26,430 nucleotides of DNA from a virus: positions 1-26,430 of the IMG/VR virus record IMGVR_UViG_3300027728_000077. The stretch is one strand, 5' to 3'. This document shows positions 13,289 to 20,632 of the stretch, piece after piece. The notes below the pieces were generated by a model. That model was not told the DNA's origin. It did not search any database and saw only the letters and a program-made list of their open reading frames with translations. Both the position numbers and the translations under genes were made by a program. Within the stretch, counting starts at the first letter, position 1; each line of letters opens with the position of its first letter.

Positions 13289-13674
13289 ACGACGCTACCG
13301 ATTTCCTCCGCCCTGCCGCCGAACCAGCCGGACTCAAGCTGCGACCACTTTCCAGCGGTTCCTATGCGATCCTCCACCGCACCGGGAATGCGTTCGTCGT
13401 TCCGCCGGGCAACACCACCCCCGACCATCTCACGGCAGCTCTCGAATACGCCTACATCCATGGCGCACCATTGGAAGCGGTCCTGCGGGCGGCGTATTCC
13501 GCTCCGGATGTTTTTCATGCCGAGGTGTTCAGATTTTCCCAAGCGATCCCGGTCGCCGACATCCCGGCCATCATCCGCGAGGTCGAAAACGGCCTTACCG
13601 CCGCCGCCTCGCAGTCCGTGGACGTGATCCCGCGCCCCGGCAGCGAGGACAAGGACGCGCCCCCAAACTCCTAG
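13285..13674 (+). CDS. Tail assembly chaperone, short form (gpG-like)
   Basis: This 129-residue protein starts at MNDATDFLRPAAEPAGLKLR and ends a few codons after a slippery run. It precedes the tape measure region, as gpG does in lambda (140 residues). The middle has helices (LTAALEYAYIHGAPLEAVLR) typical of chaperones that coat the tape measure. The start overlaps the previous stop (ATGA). It is the un-shifted product; the shifted product is listed separately. Confidence 0.75.
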   Translation: MNDATDFLRPAAEPAGLKLRPLSSGSYAILHRTGNAFVVPPGNTTPDHLTAALEYAYIHGAPLEAVLRAAYSAPDVFHAEVFRFSQAIPVADIPAIIREVENGLTAAASQSVDVIPRPGSEDKDAPPNS

Positions 13675-13892
13675 CGCCAGCCTGGATCGCCTCGCGCGTA
13701 TTCACGCTGGCCGAAAAGACCGGCTGGCCGGAAGCCTTCATTTTGTGGGAACTCCCGCTCTGGCGGGCGCTCGCCTACCAGCATTGTGCGCTCTGGCAAT
13801 CCGGCGCGTGGACGGTCGCTCCGTCCGCTCCGATCGAGGAGCAGATCACGAAGTTGACCGCGCTCCAGATCGAAGATGATGAACCTGGATAA
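13285..13892 (+). CDS. Tail assembly chaperone, -1 frameshift product (gpGT-like)
   Basis: The frame of the short form shifts -1 at C CCA AAC (13662-13668) and continues to the stop at 13890-13892, giving a fusion of about 202 residues. The added segment starts LLAPAWIASRVFTLAEKTGW, then EAFILWELPLWRALAYQHC, a helical pattern often seen in the T-like part of tail chaperones. The T frame has no credible independent start. The length is shorter than lambda gpGT (279). The frameshift is inferred from the slippery heptamer, the correct direction, the gene order and a downstream hairpin; it has not been measured. Confidence 0.75.
13662..13668 (+). other. -1 programmed frameshift site CCCAAAC
   Basis: In the zero frame the heptamer reads C|CCA|AAC, the X XXY YYZ form for -1 slippage. 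After 7 nt, GCCAGC (13676-13681) can pair with GCTGGC (13706-13711), or GCCAGCC (13676-13682) with GGCTGGC (13722-13728). The zero-frame stop TAG follows at 13672. Confidence 0.78.
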
Positions 13893-14568
13893 GACAAAGT
13901 TTGATGCAGCCCTGAAGAGGTTCCGGGCGGAAAGCAGGCGTGCGGCAGGCGTAGTTCTGCGGGAGCAGGCGAAGGGCACGCTCGGTAAAATCATCGAGTG
14001 GACACCGCCCGGCGGAAAAAACGCCACCGGTCAGGCCGCCAAGAAGCGGGGGGAGGCGCGGGTGGAAAGAGACATTCTAAAACTCATGCAGCCGTGGGTA
14101 GCTCCCAAAGCTCCCATCAACATCTTGCGCGCTGCTGGCATGTTCGTGGAGGAAGCCTCCAAGGAATCGCCCGCCGCCATCCACAAAGCCAACCGCTCTC
14201 CGACAGGGCGGGTCAACCGCAAGCTCAACCCCCGGATCAAAATCAAGGCGGCAGATCTCAAACGCTACATCGCGGCCAAAAAGAAGATGGTTGGATTCCT
14301 CGCATCGGGCTGGAAAGCGGCAGCCGCAAAATTCGGCTCAAGCCTGCCGGCGTGGATTTCCCGGCACTCGGCTCCGGGCATGGGAAAGATCAAAAGCGAT
14401 GCTGTGTCTATCGAGGTGACGGCCACCAACCAAGTCAAGGGAGCTCCCCGGCTCGACATGGAACGACGGGTTCAAAGCGCCCTCGATTCGCAGTCGGCCG
14501 CAATGGTCCGGCGGGTGGAGAACTTTGCTGTCAGGGAGGCGGCGCGGAAGGCGGGGTTCAGGGCCTGA
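13876..14568 (+). CDS. Minor tail protein (gpZ / HK97 gp10-like)
   Basis: This 230-residue basic protein (many Lys/Arg; KRGEARVERDILKL, KSPT-type linkers and a long helix LKRYIAAKKKMVGFLASGWK) ends in a helix EARRVENF-like region (MVRRVENFAVREAARKAG). Charge and motif 'KKMVGFLASGWKAAAAKFGS' recall tail completion proteins of the gpZ/gp10 type, though these usually precede the tube genes. It begins inside the end of the frameshift gene. A TTGACC at 13854 lies 22 nt upstream, outside the usual spacing. The exact function is uncertain. Confidence 0.6.
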   Translation: MMNLDKTKFDAALKRFRAESRRAAGVVLREQAKGTLGKIIEWTPPGGKNATGQAAKKRGEARVERDILKLMQPWVAPKAPINILRAAGMFVEEASKESPAAIHKANRSPTGRVNRKLNPRIKIKAADLKRYIAAKKKMVGFLASGWKAAAAKFGSSLPAWISRHSAPGMGKIKSDAVSIEVTATNQVKGAPRLDMERRVQSALDSQSAAMVRRVENFAVREAARKAGFRA

Positions 14569-14569
14569 T

Positions 14570-14749
14570 TTAGCCTTCTTCGCCGCTCAATTCCTGTTTT
14601 GCCTTTTCCCAATCGGTTTTCGACAAATTTATCGCCGACCGACCATCAGCGATGGCTAACTCAATTGCGCGAGCCATAACCACTCCCCCAGCAACGTGGT
14701 CGGTAAGATGCGGCTCAATCTCCTCATTATTTTCCACAGTGGAAGCCAT
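14570..14749 (-). CDS. Small cargo protein, unknown
   Basis: From the ATG at 14749 the frame gives 59 residues: MASTVENNEEIEPHLTDHVA, then GGVVMARAIELAIADGRSAI and a C-terminal KTDWEKAKQELSGEEG. A longer start at 14791 is possible. The acidic, helical composition resembles small antitoxin-like or regulatory proteins, but I do not recognise a family and there is no toxin next to it. It sits tail to tail with the preceding tail gene, with only 1 nt between stops, and the tape measure's TTGACAC element follows its far end, so it occupies a cargo slot. Confidence 0.6.
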   Translation of the reverse strand: MASTVENNEEIEPHLTDHVAGGVVMARAIELAIADGRSAINLSKTDWEKAKQELSGEEG

Positions 14750-14795
14750 ACATGATGAAACCCATAGGATGCTATGGGGCATTGACCCCAAATGA

Positions 14796-14802
14796 TTGAC
14801 AC
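14796..14802 (+). promoter_or_regulatory. Start-proximal TTGACAC element, tape measure
   Basis: It begins 19 nt before the GTG at 14815, after the small cargo gene. A hairpin-forming GGGG-CATTGA-CCCC lies just upstream (14777-14790). Confidence 0.6.
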
Positions 14803-14814
14803 GCCCCCTGCGGC

Positions 14815-17217
14815 GTGGCCGACATCACAGCCAGATTCCGTCTCGATATTTCCGGCATTGATGCCGCGCTTGCCCGTGTAGCGGCGGCAACCGTTGCCGT
14901 CCAAGGCGCATTTGCCGCCGCCAATACAGCGCTTGCTCCCTTCGCGAGCGCGTTCTCAGCAATCAAAGAATCCCTCGACCTGGGTGGGCAGCTCACAGAC
15001 ATGAGCGCCCAGACCGGGATCGCGGTGGCCGATCTTGTCGTGCTTCGCCAGGCATTCGCGAACGCAGGCATGGACGCCGAGCAAGTCGGGCCGGCAATCA
15101 ACCGGCTCCAGAAGGCTCTCGGCGGCATCAACGAGGACGGAGAGCCGACAAACAAGGCGCTCGCAGCTCTTGGGATTTCGATGGCAGAACTTCAGTCACT
15201 CAACCCGGCGGAACAATTCTCGCGGGTATCGGCTGCGCTTGCGGCGATCCCGGACACGACCGAGCGGGCGGCAACTGCCATGGGGATCTTTGGGCGCAAG
15301 GGCGCCGCGTTGCAGGCGATCTTTCTGGATGGCTCGGCAATGGATGTCGCCCGTCAGCAGGTCGGCGGGCTTGCGGACACGATGCAGGCGAACGCATCGA
15401 AGTTTGATTCCATCTCGGACGCGCTCGGAGCGGCAAACCTGAAAGGCCAGCAGCTTGCAGCCGGGTTCACTGCGGCCATCGCCCCAGCGCTGGAGGAAAT
15501 CGGCAACGCTCTCAACGCGACCGATCTGACCGGTCTCGGCGAATCTCTCGGCGAAATAGCAGCGGCAGCCATCCGTTTCGGCCAGGCGCTTTCGGGCATG
15601 ATCCCGCAGATCGTCGGGGTGGTGGCGGCAATGGCCCTCTACCGCGCTGGGTTCGACACGAAGGTGGTGAGCGCCATGAGCAACATCGGCCCGGCTGCGA
15701 CTCGTGCGTTTGCCCAGGTCCGCGTGGCTCTCGCCACGATGAACTTTTCGAGCGTGGGCGCGGCAGCCCGCACCGCTTTCGCCGGGATAGGCATGGCGGC
15801 ACGCGGTGCGGCGCTCGCGATCAAGGGCGCTCTCATTTCCACGGGCATCGGTATCCTGATCGCGGGGATCGCGGCAGCCATCGAGGTGGTCATCGGAAAA
15901 GTCCAACAGGCAAAGGAAGCGATCCGTGCGGCGGGCTCGGCGAGCAGCGACACGCTCAAGGCGGTGACATCCATCGCGGCAGAAATGAAAACCGTGTCGA
16001 GCGAGGCCGACAAAGTCGATGTGGGCAAGCGCATCGACCAGGACATCGAAGCGGCCAAAGAATCGCTCGCCGGGCTCGCCGACCAGTTCGAAAACCTTTC
16101 GCCCGAGCAGCGAAACGACATCTCCAAAGAATACAACCTGCGCATCCGGCTTCTGGAGCAGATGAAGGCGAGCATGGCCGGGATCACGCCCGAGGTCATG
16201 GCGCAACGACAAGCAGAGAAGGATCGCGCCGCAGCACTAGCGGAAAGCCAGCGGAGGGCGGCGGCACTCAGCGGCGAGCTGGGCAAAAACAAGGAGGCGC
16301 TCGACAAAAAGCTCGCCGACGCAGCGTTCAGCGACCTATCCGCGACCGACCAGAAAACCGCGACTCTTTCGGGCGTTGGGCACTCCACCACATCCGAGGT
16401 GGATCAACAAATCGCCCTCCTGGCCGCCAAACGGGAATCATCCGCGCTCACCGACGACGAGGTGGTCCGCATGCAGTCGCTTATCGATGCCCGTGAAAAA
16501 TTGATCGGCATCGAACACGACCTTGCCCGTGAAAAGGAACAGGCGGCCAAGAAGGCGGAGGAGGACGCAAAAAAGGAAGCTGAGGCGACAGCGAAGCGTG
16601 CGGAGTTCACCCGCGACGTGAACCGGGAAATCGCCCGCGCCCAGGCCGAGGCCTCCGGCGACAAGGAAACCGTCAAGCGGCTGGACCACGAGGCGCAGAT
16701 TGCCCAGGAGACCAAACAGGGGATCTCGGCGGGCTTGGATCCAAAAGAGGCCGCACGGTTGGCAAACGAGAAGGTCGGCGCACTCGACACGGCCGCAGCC
16801 GCCCAAAAGGACGAGGAAAACCGCAAGACGCTCACCGCTCTGGATCTCGAAACCCGACTCGCCGAAGCGAAGGCGGCCGGAAACAAAGAGGAGGCCGCAC
16901 GGATCGAGTGGCTTCAAAAATACAACTCCGAGCTCGCCCGGCTGCGTGACGTGATGCCCGAGGCCGACGCGCAAGCCGCCGCCGCCCGGTTGGCAAACGC
17001 ACAGTCCGCCGGCGACCCCCAAGCCGCACAGGAACGTTCCGGGGCACTCTATTCCTCCTCGATGGCCAAGATCGGCGCGGGCGGGAACTTCGTCTCCGGT
17101 GGTTCGGATCCGATCCTGACCGAAAACCGCCGGCAGACCTCCATCCTCGAGCGGATCGCCCGGTCTGTCTCGCGCCAGGGCAGCCAGAGCACAGAGCTCA
17201 ACTACACGCTCGCTTGA
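14815..17217 (+). CDS. Tail tape measure protein
   Basis: This 800-residue protein starts at GTG. The N-terminal third has helical repeats with the phrase 'MSAQTGIAVADLVVLRQAF', typical of phage tape measure proteins (compare 'LGQATGMSVEELSALQYAA'). Two hydrophobic segments follow, at about 261-280 (MIPQIVGVVAAMALYRAGF) and 339-362 (ALISTGIGILIAGIAAAIEV). The C-terminal half is a long coiled coil rich in Ala, Lys and Glu. The protein sets tail length and is ejected with DNA. At about 0.15 nm per residue this suggests a tail near 120 nm; that conversion is a rule of thumb. Its stop lies within the TTGACAC element of the next gene. Confidence 0.93.
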   Translation: MADITARFRLDISGIDAALARVAAATVAVQGAFAAANTALAPFASAFSAIKESLDLGGQLTDMSAQTGIAVADLVVLRQAFANAGMDAEQVGPAINRLQKALGGINEDGEPTNKALAALGISMAELQSLNPAEQFSRVSAALAAIPDTTERAATAMGIFGRKGAALQAIFLDGSAMDVARQQVGGLADTMQANASKFDSISDALGAANLKGQQLAAGFTAAIAPALEEIGNALNATDLTGLGESLGEIAAAAIRFGQALSGMIPQIVGVVAAMALYRAGFDTKVVSAMSNIGPAATRAFAQVRVALATMNFSSVGAAARTAFAGIGMAARGAALAIKGALISTGIGILIAGIAAAIEVVIGKVQQAKEAIRAAGSASSDTLKAVTSIAAEMKTVSSEADKVDVGKRIDQDIEAAKESLAGLADQFENLSPEQRNDISKEYNLRIRLLEQMKASMAGITPEVMAQRQAEKDRAAALAESQRRAAALSGELGKNKEALDKKLADAAFSDLSATDQKTATLSGVGHSTTSEVDQQIALLAAKRESSALTDDEVVRMQSLIDAREKLIGIEHDLAREKEQAAKKAEEDAKKEAEATAKRAEFTRDVNREIARAQAEASGDKETVKRLDHEAQIAQETKQGISAGLDPKEAARLANEKVGALDTAAAAQKDEENRKTLTALDLETRLAEAKAAGNKEEAARIEWLQKYNSELARLRDVMPEADAQAAAARLANAQSAGDPQAAQERSGALYSSSMAKIGAGGNFVSGGSDPILTENRRQTSILERIARSVSRQGSQSTELNYTLA

Positions 17218-17220
17218 CAC
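17214..17220 (+). promoter_or_regulatory. Start-proximal TTGACAC element, tail gene at 17237
   Basis: It begins 23 nt before the ATG at 17237, longer than the usual 19-20, and contains the tape measure TGA. Confidence 0.45.
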
Positions 17221-17236
17221 GGTTCCTTCGTTACCG

Positions 17237-17857
17237 ATGGCAGCCGTTCTCACAAAATCCGAATCTTCGACCGATTCCAAAGGGCGGGCCATCACCACGG
17301 AAACGTGGGAGGCGTTTGACGGGCCTCCTTCGGCACCATCTGGCGCATCCAACATCAAGCGCACGCACACCGACGGCAAGCACACGCTGGTTTACGACAA
17401 CACTCCGACCGACAGCACAGGCGAGGAATACAGCGTGGAGGGCAGCATGTCGCAGGAACCGATCGAGACGCACGAAAAGTTCAAAACCATCAGTGCTGCA
17501 GATTGGAAAAAGTGGAACCTCTGGAAAAACAACCCGAACGACGAGAGTCTCGGAGGATGGAAACCAGGCAGCCAGACGGGTCCAATGGCCGAGCTCGCCG
17601 CCCTCTACGACAAAGGGGTAACCGATTACCTGGTTCCCCGTGCGGTCGTGCGGATCACCAAGAGCGAGGGATCATCGCCCCGTCTCTCGAAGCTCGGCAA
17701 AATTGACACTCCCTCCGGTGCTCCCACGCTCCCGAGCGGGGCGAACTGGATGCTCACGGGCGCGAGCGGGGCGAAGCAGGAAGGCGGGAAGTGGAGCAAT
17801 ACCTACGAATACATGTCCAGCGGACCCGCCGGATGGAACAAGGAGGTCTATTCGTGA
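17237..17857 (+). CDS. Tail protein downstream of tape measure, unknown family
   Basis: This is a 206-residue, Ser/Thr/Gly-rich soluble protein (MAAVLTKSESSTDSKGRAIT; later SAADWKKWNLWKNNPNDESL and WSNTYEYMSSGPAGWNKEVY). The composition with many Trp/Tyr and beta-turn residues suggests an exposed structural protein, probably part of the distal tail or baseplate, where lambda has gpM/gpL. No family is recognised. A Shine-Dalgarno for the following gene lies in its last codons. Confidence 0.7.
   Translation: MAAVLTKSESSTDSKGRAITTETWEAFDGPPSAPSGASNIKRTHTDGKHTLVYDNTPTDSTGEEYSVEGSMSQEPIETHEKFKTISAADWKKWNLWKNNPNDESLGGWKPGSQTGPMAELAALYDKGVTDYLVPRAVVRITKSEGSSPRLSKLGKIDTPSGAPTLPSGANWMLTGASGAKQEGGKWSNTYEYMSSGPAGWNKEVYS
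17840..17847 (+). promoter_or_regulatory. Strong Shine-Dalgarno AAGGAGGT before GTG 17854
   Basis: A perfect Shine-Dalgarno match sits 6 nt before the GTG. It is the only strong one noticed among the phage structural genes and selects this start. Confidence 0.8.
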
Positions 17858-18456
17858 CGATTCCGTCCTTCAGAAAAGGCGAGAAGCTTAAGGCGGCGGA
17901 TCTCCAGACCCTCGCGGATGCGGTGCGCGCAAATCGCGTGCTCCCCGGCGCTGGCATCAGGATCACCGGCAGCCCGAACGGAACGACTGTGGCGGTCGTG
18001 GGTGGCGGGGCTGGAGCGCAGGGTGTAACGGCCCATCCATTCAAGGTGATCGTGGCAAAGAATGACGCTCAGGGTGTCCGAGTGCAGGTGCTTTTCGGCA
18101 CGGTCAACGGAATCGAGCCAACGATTGGCGGCCAGTGGCTCCACAACGTGCGGCCCACGCCGCCCACACTCCCGGCGAACGATGGCAGCCAGGTTTACCT
18201 CAAAGCCAACCTCGATGCTTCGCGCAATGTGGCGAGCGCGGAAGTTGCAGCGGCTTCGGAGTTGCCGCAGAATTCCGAAACCCTTTCCCATATCCTCCTG
18301 GCCCGGATCAGCATCGCGGAAGACAGCGGCAATCGCACCATCACAATCGCTCAAAACCTGGCGAGTTCGCTCGGGTTCCGAACCTGCAAAAACCCGGACT
18401 GGTATGAGGGCGCAACCGACACGCTCAAATACCAGCACATCTGGTGGGGGATTTGA
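17854..18456 (+). CDS. Tail-tip region protein, unknown
   Basis: This 200-residue protein starts at GTG behind a perfect Shine-Dalgarno. The N-terminus MTIPSFRKGEKLKAADLQTL and NRVLPGAGIRITGSPNGTTV have the look of a short helix followed by beta structure common in phage tail-fibre or baseplate connector proteins. The rest is beta-rich (AHPFKVIVAKNDAQGVRVQV, SQVYLKANLDASRNVASAEV). The C-terminal TDTLKYQHIWWGI overlaps the next start. Its start overlaps the preceding stop (GTGA), so it may be both coupled and independently initiated. The function is uncertain. Confidence 0.7.
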   Translation: MTIPSFRKGEKLKAADLQTLADAVRANRVLPGAGIRITGSPNGTTVAVVGGGAGAQGVTAHPFKVIVAKNDAQGVRVQVLFGTVNGIEPTIGGQWLHNVRPTPPTLPANDGSQVYLKANLDASRNVASAEVAAASELPQNSETLSHILLARISIAEDSGNRTITIAQNLASSLGFRTCKNPDWYEGATDTLKYQHIWWGI

Positions 18457-20351
18457 TGGCGAGCTCCCCCTACGGTATGGAGTCGCTGGCATGGCCGCCC
18501 GGCGGCGAACCTCCCGACTGCTGCACGGCTTCCGAGTATCTCGGGACAAACGTCCAATACATGAGCATCAGTGCGCAGAAGGCGAAATGCGGGACGGCCC
18601 CGATCGTGGGACTCTCCGGGGGCGACACGGGGTCACCGATTTACAGGCAGCCCGCGGAGGGGCCGAAGAAGTTCTTCCTCGTCGTGACGGAAACCGCGAG
18701 CGGGACGTGCCAGGCGGGACCGGGATGCTACGGGTATGATCCGGAAGGAGAAAGCGAACACGAAACGAGTTCCGGCACGAAGACGAGTAGCACCAACCCC
18801 AGAAGCAGCGGACCGTATTGGGCACCGTGCGTCGTGAACGTGGAGGGAGAGTTGCACGATGACTGCGGCATTTGGTTCTACGTGAACTGGAGTTTCAACT
18901 GGAGCGAAACTTCCTACACGGTCAACCGTTCGGAGGGGGAGCCGACCCCCGGTTACTGCAAAGTGCTTGGCAGTTCGACCTACTCGCTGGAATTGTCCGA
19001 AGAATTTGACACCGACATGCTCGAAGGGATCGTGGGCGAACTGCTCTCGGTCTGCTCGTGGGATGAGATGCAGTGGGGGCAGAGCAAAGTCGGGGCTTTC
19101 AGTGGCGAGGAGATGATTTGCCAGAGTGGATCCGCCAGCGATGGCTCCGGCTGGGGCAGCAGCGCCTACCGGAAGCTGCGCGATGACGAGTCAGTGCTTA
19201 CGAAGCGGCGGATCCGCTACAAGGTGAGCGGGCAGGCATTCCCGACCTCGAAGGGCAGCTTCCGAATCCGGTGGCGGGAGATGTTTCTTCCTGAGGTGGG
19301 CGAGGATGAAGACCCGGTCCCAACTTTCACCGACCGCGAATACACGGGTGCGCCAGCGGAGGGCGAAACCACAATTGATGCCGGGGAATTTACCATCGAA
19401 CCTCCGGAAACGAACGGGAGCGTGCTCGTCGTGGGGCTTCCGGCAAAGGGAACTATAAGCGCGCAGATCGAGGTCAAGGGATGGATACTCACCAAGCGGG
19501 GATTCCTCGAATACAAGCCGACCGGGGACAAACCTCGCGTCTTCAAGCGTGAGACCGCTTCCGGCGCGTTTGCCGGATGCCCGGCCCAGAACATCGACCC
19601 CAAAACGTATTCTGGGTTCCAGAGGTTCACCGACGATGCGGTGACTGTCCAATATCCGTGGGGCAGCTACACCGTCCCGGCGAGCGACGATCCCACGGGA
19701 AACTCCGAGACAACTTTGAGTGAGGACGTAAAGAATGGCGGCTTGTATTCCCGATCGTTCCCGGGAGGCGGATACTTCCGGTTTACGATGCCCGTGAAGG
19801 AAGTCACGCCGACTCGCCGCACGTTCTCTGAGGAAATCTCCTGTGATGGCAATCCCGTCAAGAACACGCTGATTTTCGACCTCTCAGAGGAATACACCAC
19901 GGCAGAGATGATCGCAGCTGTGGAGGCCGAATGTTCGAAGGCATGGGATGACCGGAGCACAAAGTTCCTCTCCGAGTATAACCTTGAAAACGATTGGTGG
20001 GATCAGACTCCAATCCAGGCAGCGCTGCTCCTCCAGAGCACAGATGAGGCGAACTACGCCAAGCAGCATCTGCGCTACAAACTGACGTTTTCCATCCCGT
20101 GGTCGTTCGCCACAACCAAGAGCTTCACCTTCAAGTGGAAGATCTACACTTGTCGCTTTGACACTGGCACGACGACCGAAGAAGTGATGTCCCAAAGCGT
20201 CACCTTCGAAGATGGCAACACGGTTGTCACCGATGAGGACTGGCGGGAGGTCCCTGCGCCGTCTGTTCCTTCGCGGGTCTGGATCGGCGGATTCGATGGC
20301 CCAGAGCACCCGTTATTCTATGAAAGAGACCCAAAAATCGAGCGCGTCTGA
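18456..20351 (+). CDS. Large tail protein with duplicated domain
   Basis: From the ATG at 18456 the protein has 631 residues, rich in Trp, Tyr, Cys, Ser and Glu. Two regions resemble each other: about 178-280 (LSEEFDTDMLEGIVGEL ... RIRYKVSGQAFPTSKGSFRI) and about 471-570 (LSEEYTTAEMIAAVEAE ... HLRYKLTFSIPWSFATTKSF). Each starts with LSEE(F/Y), a helix and a Trp-Asp, and ends with a (R/L)RYK(V/L) strand and an 'FR/TxWK/RW' strand. Cysteines near the N-terminus (DCCTASE, TCQAGPGCYGYD) may form disulfides outside the cell. It is probably a tail-tip or adhesion protein. No family is recognised. It overlaps the following gene by 32 nt. Confidence 0.75.
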   Translation: MASSPYGMESLAWPPGGEPPDCCTASEYLGTNVQYMSISAQKAKCGTAPIVGLSGGDTGSPIYRQPAEGPKKFFLVVTETASGTCQAGPGCYGYDPEGESEHETSSGTKTSSTNPRSSGPYWAPCVVNVEGELHDDCGIWFYVNWSFNWSETSYTVNRSEGEPTPGYCKVLGSSTYSLELSEEFDTDMLEGIVGELLSVCSWDEMQWGQSKVGAFSGEEMICQSGSASDGSGWGSSAYRKLRDDESVLTKRRIRYKVSGQAFPTSKGSFRIRWREMFLPEVGEDEDPVPTFTDREYTGAPAEGETTIDAGEFTIEPPETNGSVLVVGLPAKGTISAQIEVKGWILTKRGFLEYKPTGDKPRVFKRETASGAFAGCPAQNIDPKTYSGFQRFTDDAVTVQYPWGSYTVPASDDPTGNSETTLSEDVKNGGLYSRSFPGGGYFRFTMPVKEVTPTRRTFSEEISCDGNPVKNTLIFDLSEEYTTAEMIAAVEAECSKAWDDRSTKFLSEYNLENDWWDQTPIQAALLLQSTDEANYAKQHLRYKLTFSIPWSFATTKSFTFKWKIYTCRFDTGTTTEEVMSQSVTFEDGNTVVTDEDWREVPAPSVPSRVWIGGFDGPEHPLFYERDPKIERV

Positions 20352-20616
20352 GCGCCAGGAGCGGGCACGCATTTGCGGGACGTGTGCCAACCGCTCCGGC
20401 TGCGACTCGGCCGCCAAACCTGCGTTTGCGGACACCGCCTGCCCGCTCTCGCTCTGGCCGAGTCGGCTTGTAGGGGTGGGCGATGTGGTTGCGGCCGTGG
20501 CCCAGCCGGTCGCCCGTGCGATTGACGGGGCGTTCGGCACCGATCTGGCCAACTGCTCAGGCTGCAAGGACCGGCGGGAATGGCTCAACAAGAAGCTACC
20601 TTTCCCGTCGCGTTGA
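20320..20616 (+). CDS. Small cysteine-rich tail-region protein
   Basis: This 98-residue protein starts at the ATG at 20320, inside the end of the preceding gene. Two Cys clusters, CGTCANRSGC near the N-terminus and CSGCKDRREWLNKKLPF near the C-terminus, could bind zinc. Between them is a hydrophobic stretch LVGVGDVVAAVAQPVARAI. The ending 'CSGCKxRREWLN' is a pattern I associate with small phage tail-region proteins, without a known function. The TGA stop is inside the TTGACAC element of the fibre gene. Confidence 0.75.
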   Translation: MKETQKSSASERQERARICGTCANRSGCDSAAKPAFADTACPLSLWPSRLVGVGDVVAAVAQPVARAIDGAFGTDLANCSGCKDRREWLNKKLPFPSR

Positions 20617-20619
20617 CAC
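20613..20619 (+). promoter_or_regulatory. Start-proximal TTGACAC element, tail fibre
   Basis: It begins 20 nt before the ATG at 20633 and so decides against longer readings of the frame that start at 20483. Confidence 0.6.
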
Positions 20620-20632
20620 GGGCGCGGCAGGC

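Noticed and set aside
12822-13892. Single 356-codon frame across the tail chaperone region
   Set aside because: Its first 280 or so codons are low-complexity shadow of the genes at 12794-13674; only the part after the frameshift site is credible.
16195-16210. Fourth match to the 16-bp palindrome (GTCATGGCGCAACGAC)
   Set aside because: Two mismatches at otherwise fixed positions break the left half of the dyad; possible, but not strong enough to list as a copy.
17703-17709. TTGACAC inside the gene at 17237-17857
   Set aside because: The only nearby start codon is a GTG 15 nt downstream in another frame with a short, unlikely product. Counted as a background occurrence.
19006-19012. TTGACAC inside the 631-residue tail protein gene
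   Set aside because: An in-frame ATG is 11 nt downstream, far from the usual 19-20, and lies within a repeated domain.
20158-20164. TTGACAC near the end of the same tail protein gene
   Set aside because: No start codon at the expected distance; background occurrence.
20483-20632. Upstream extension of the fibre gene
   Set aside because: The extension overlaps the Cys-rich gene out of frame, and the TTGACAC element points to the ATG at 20633.
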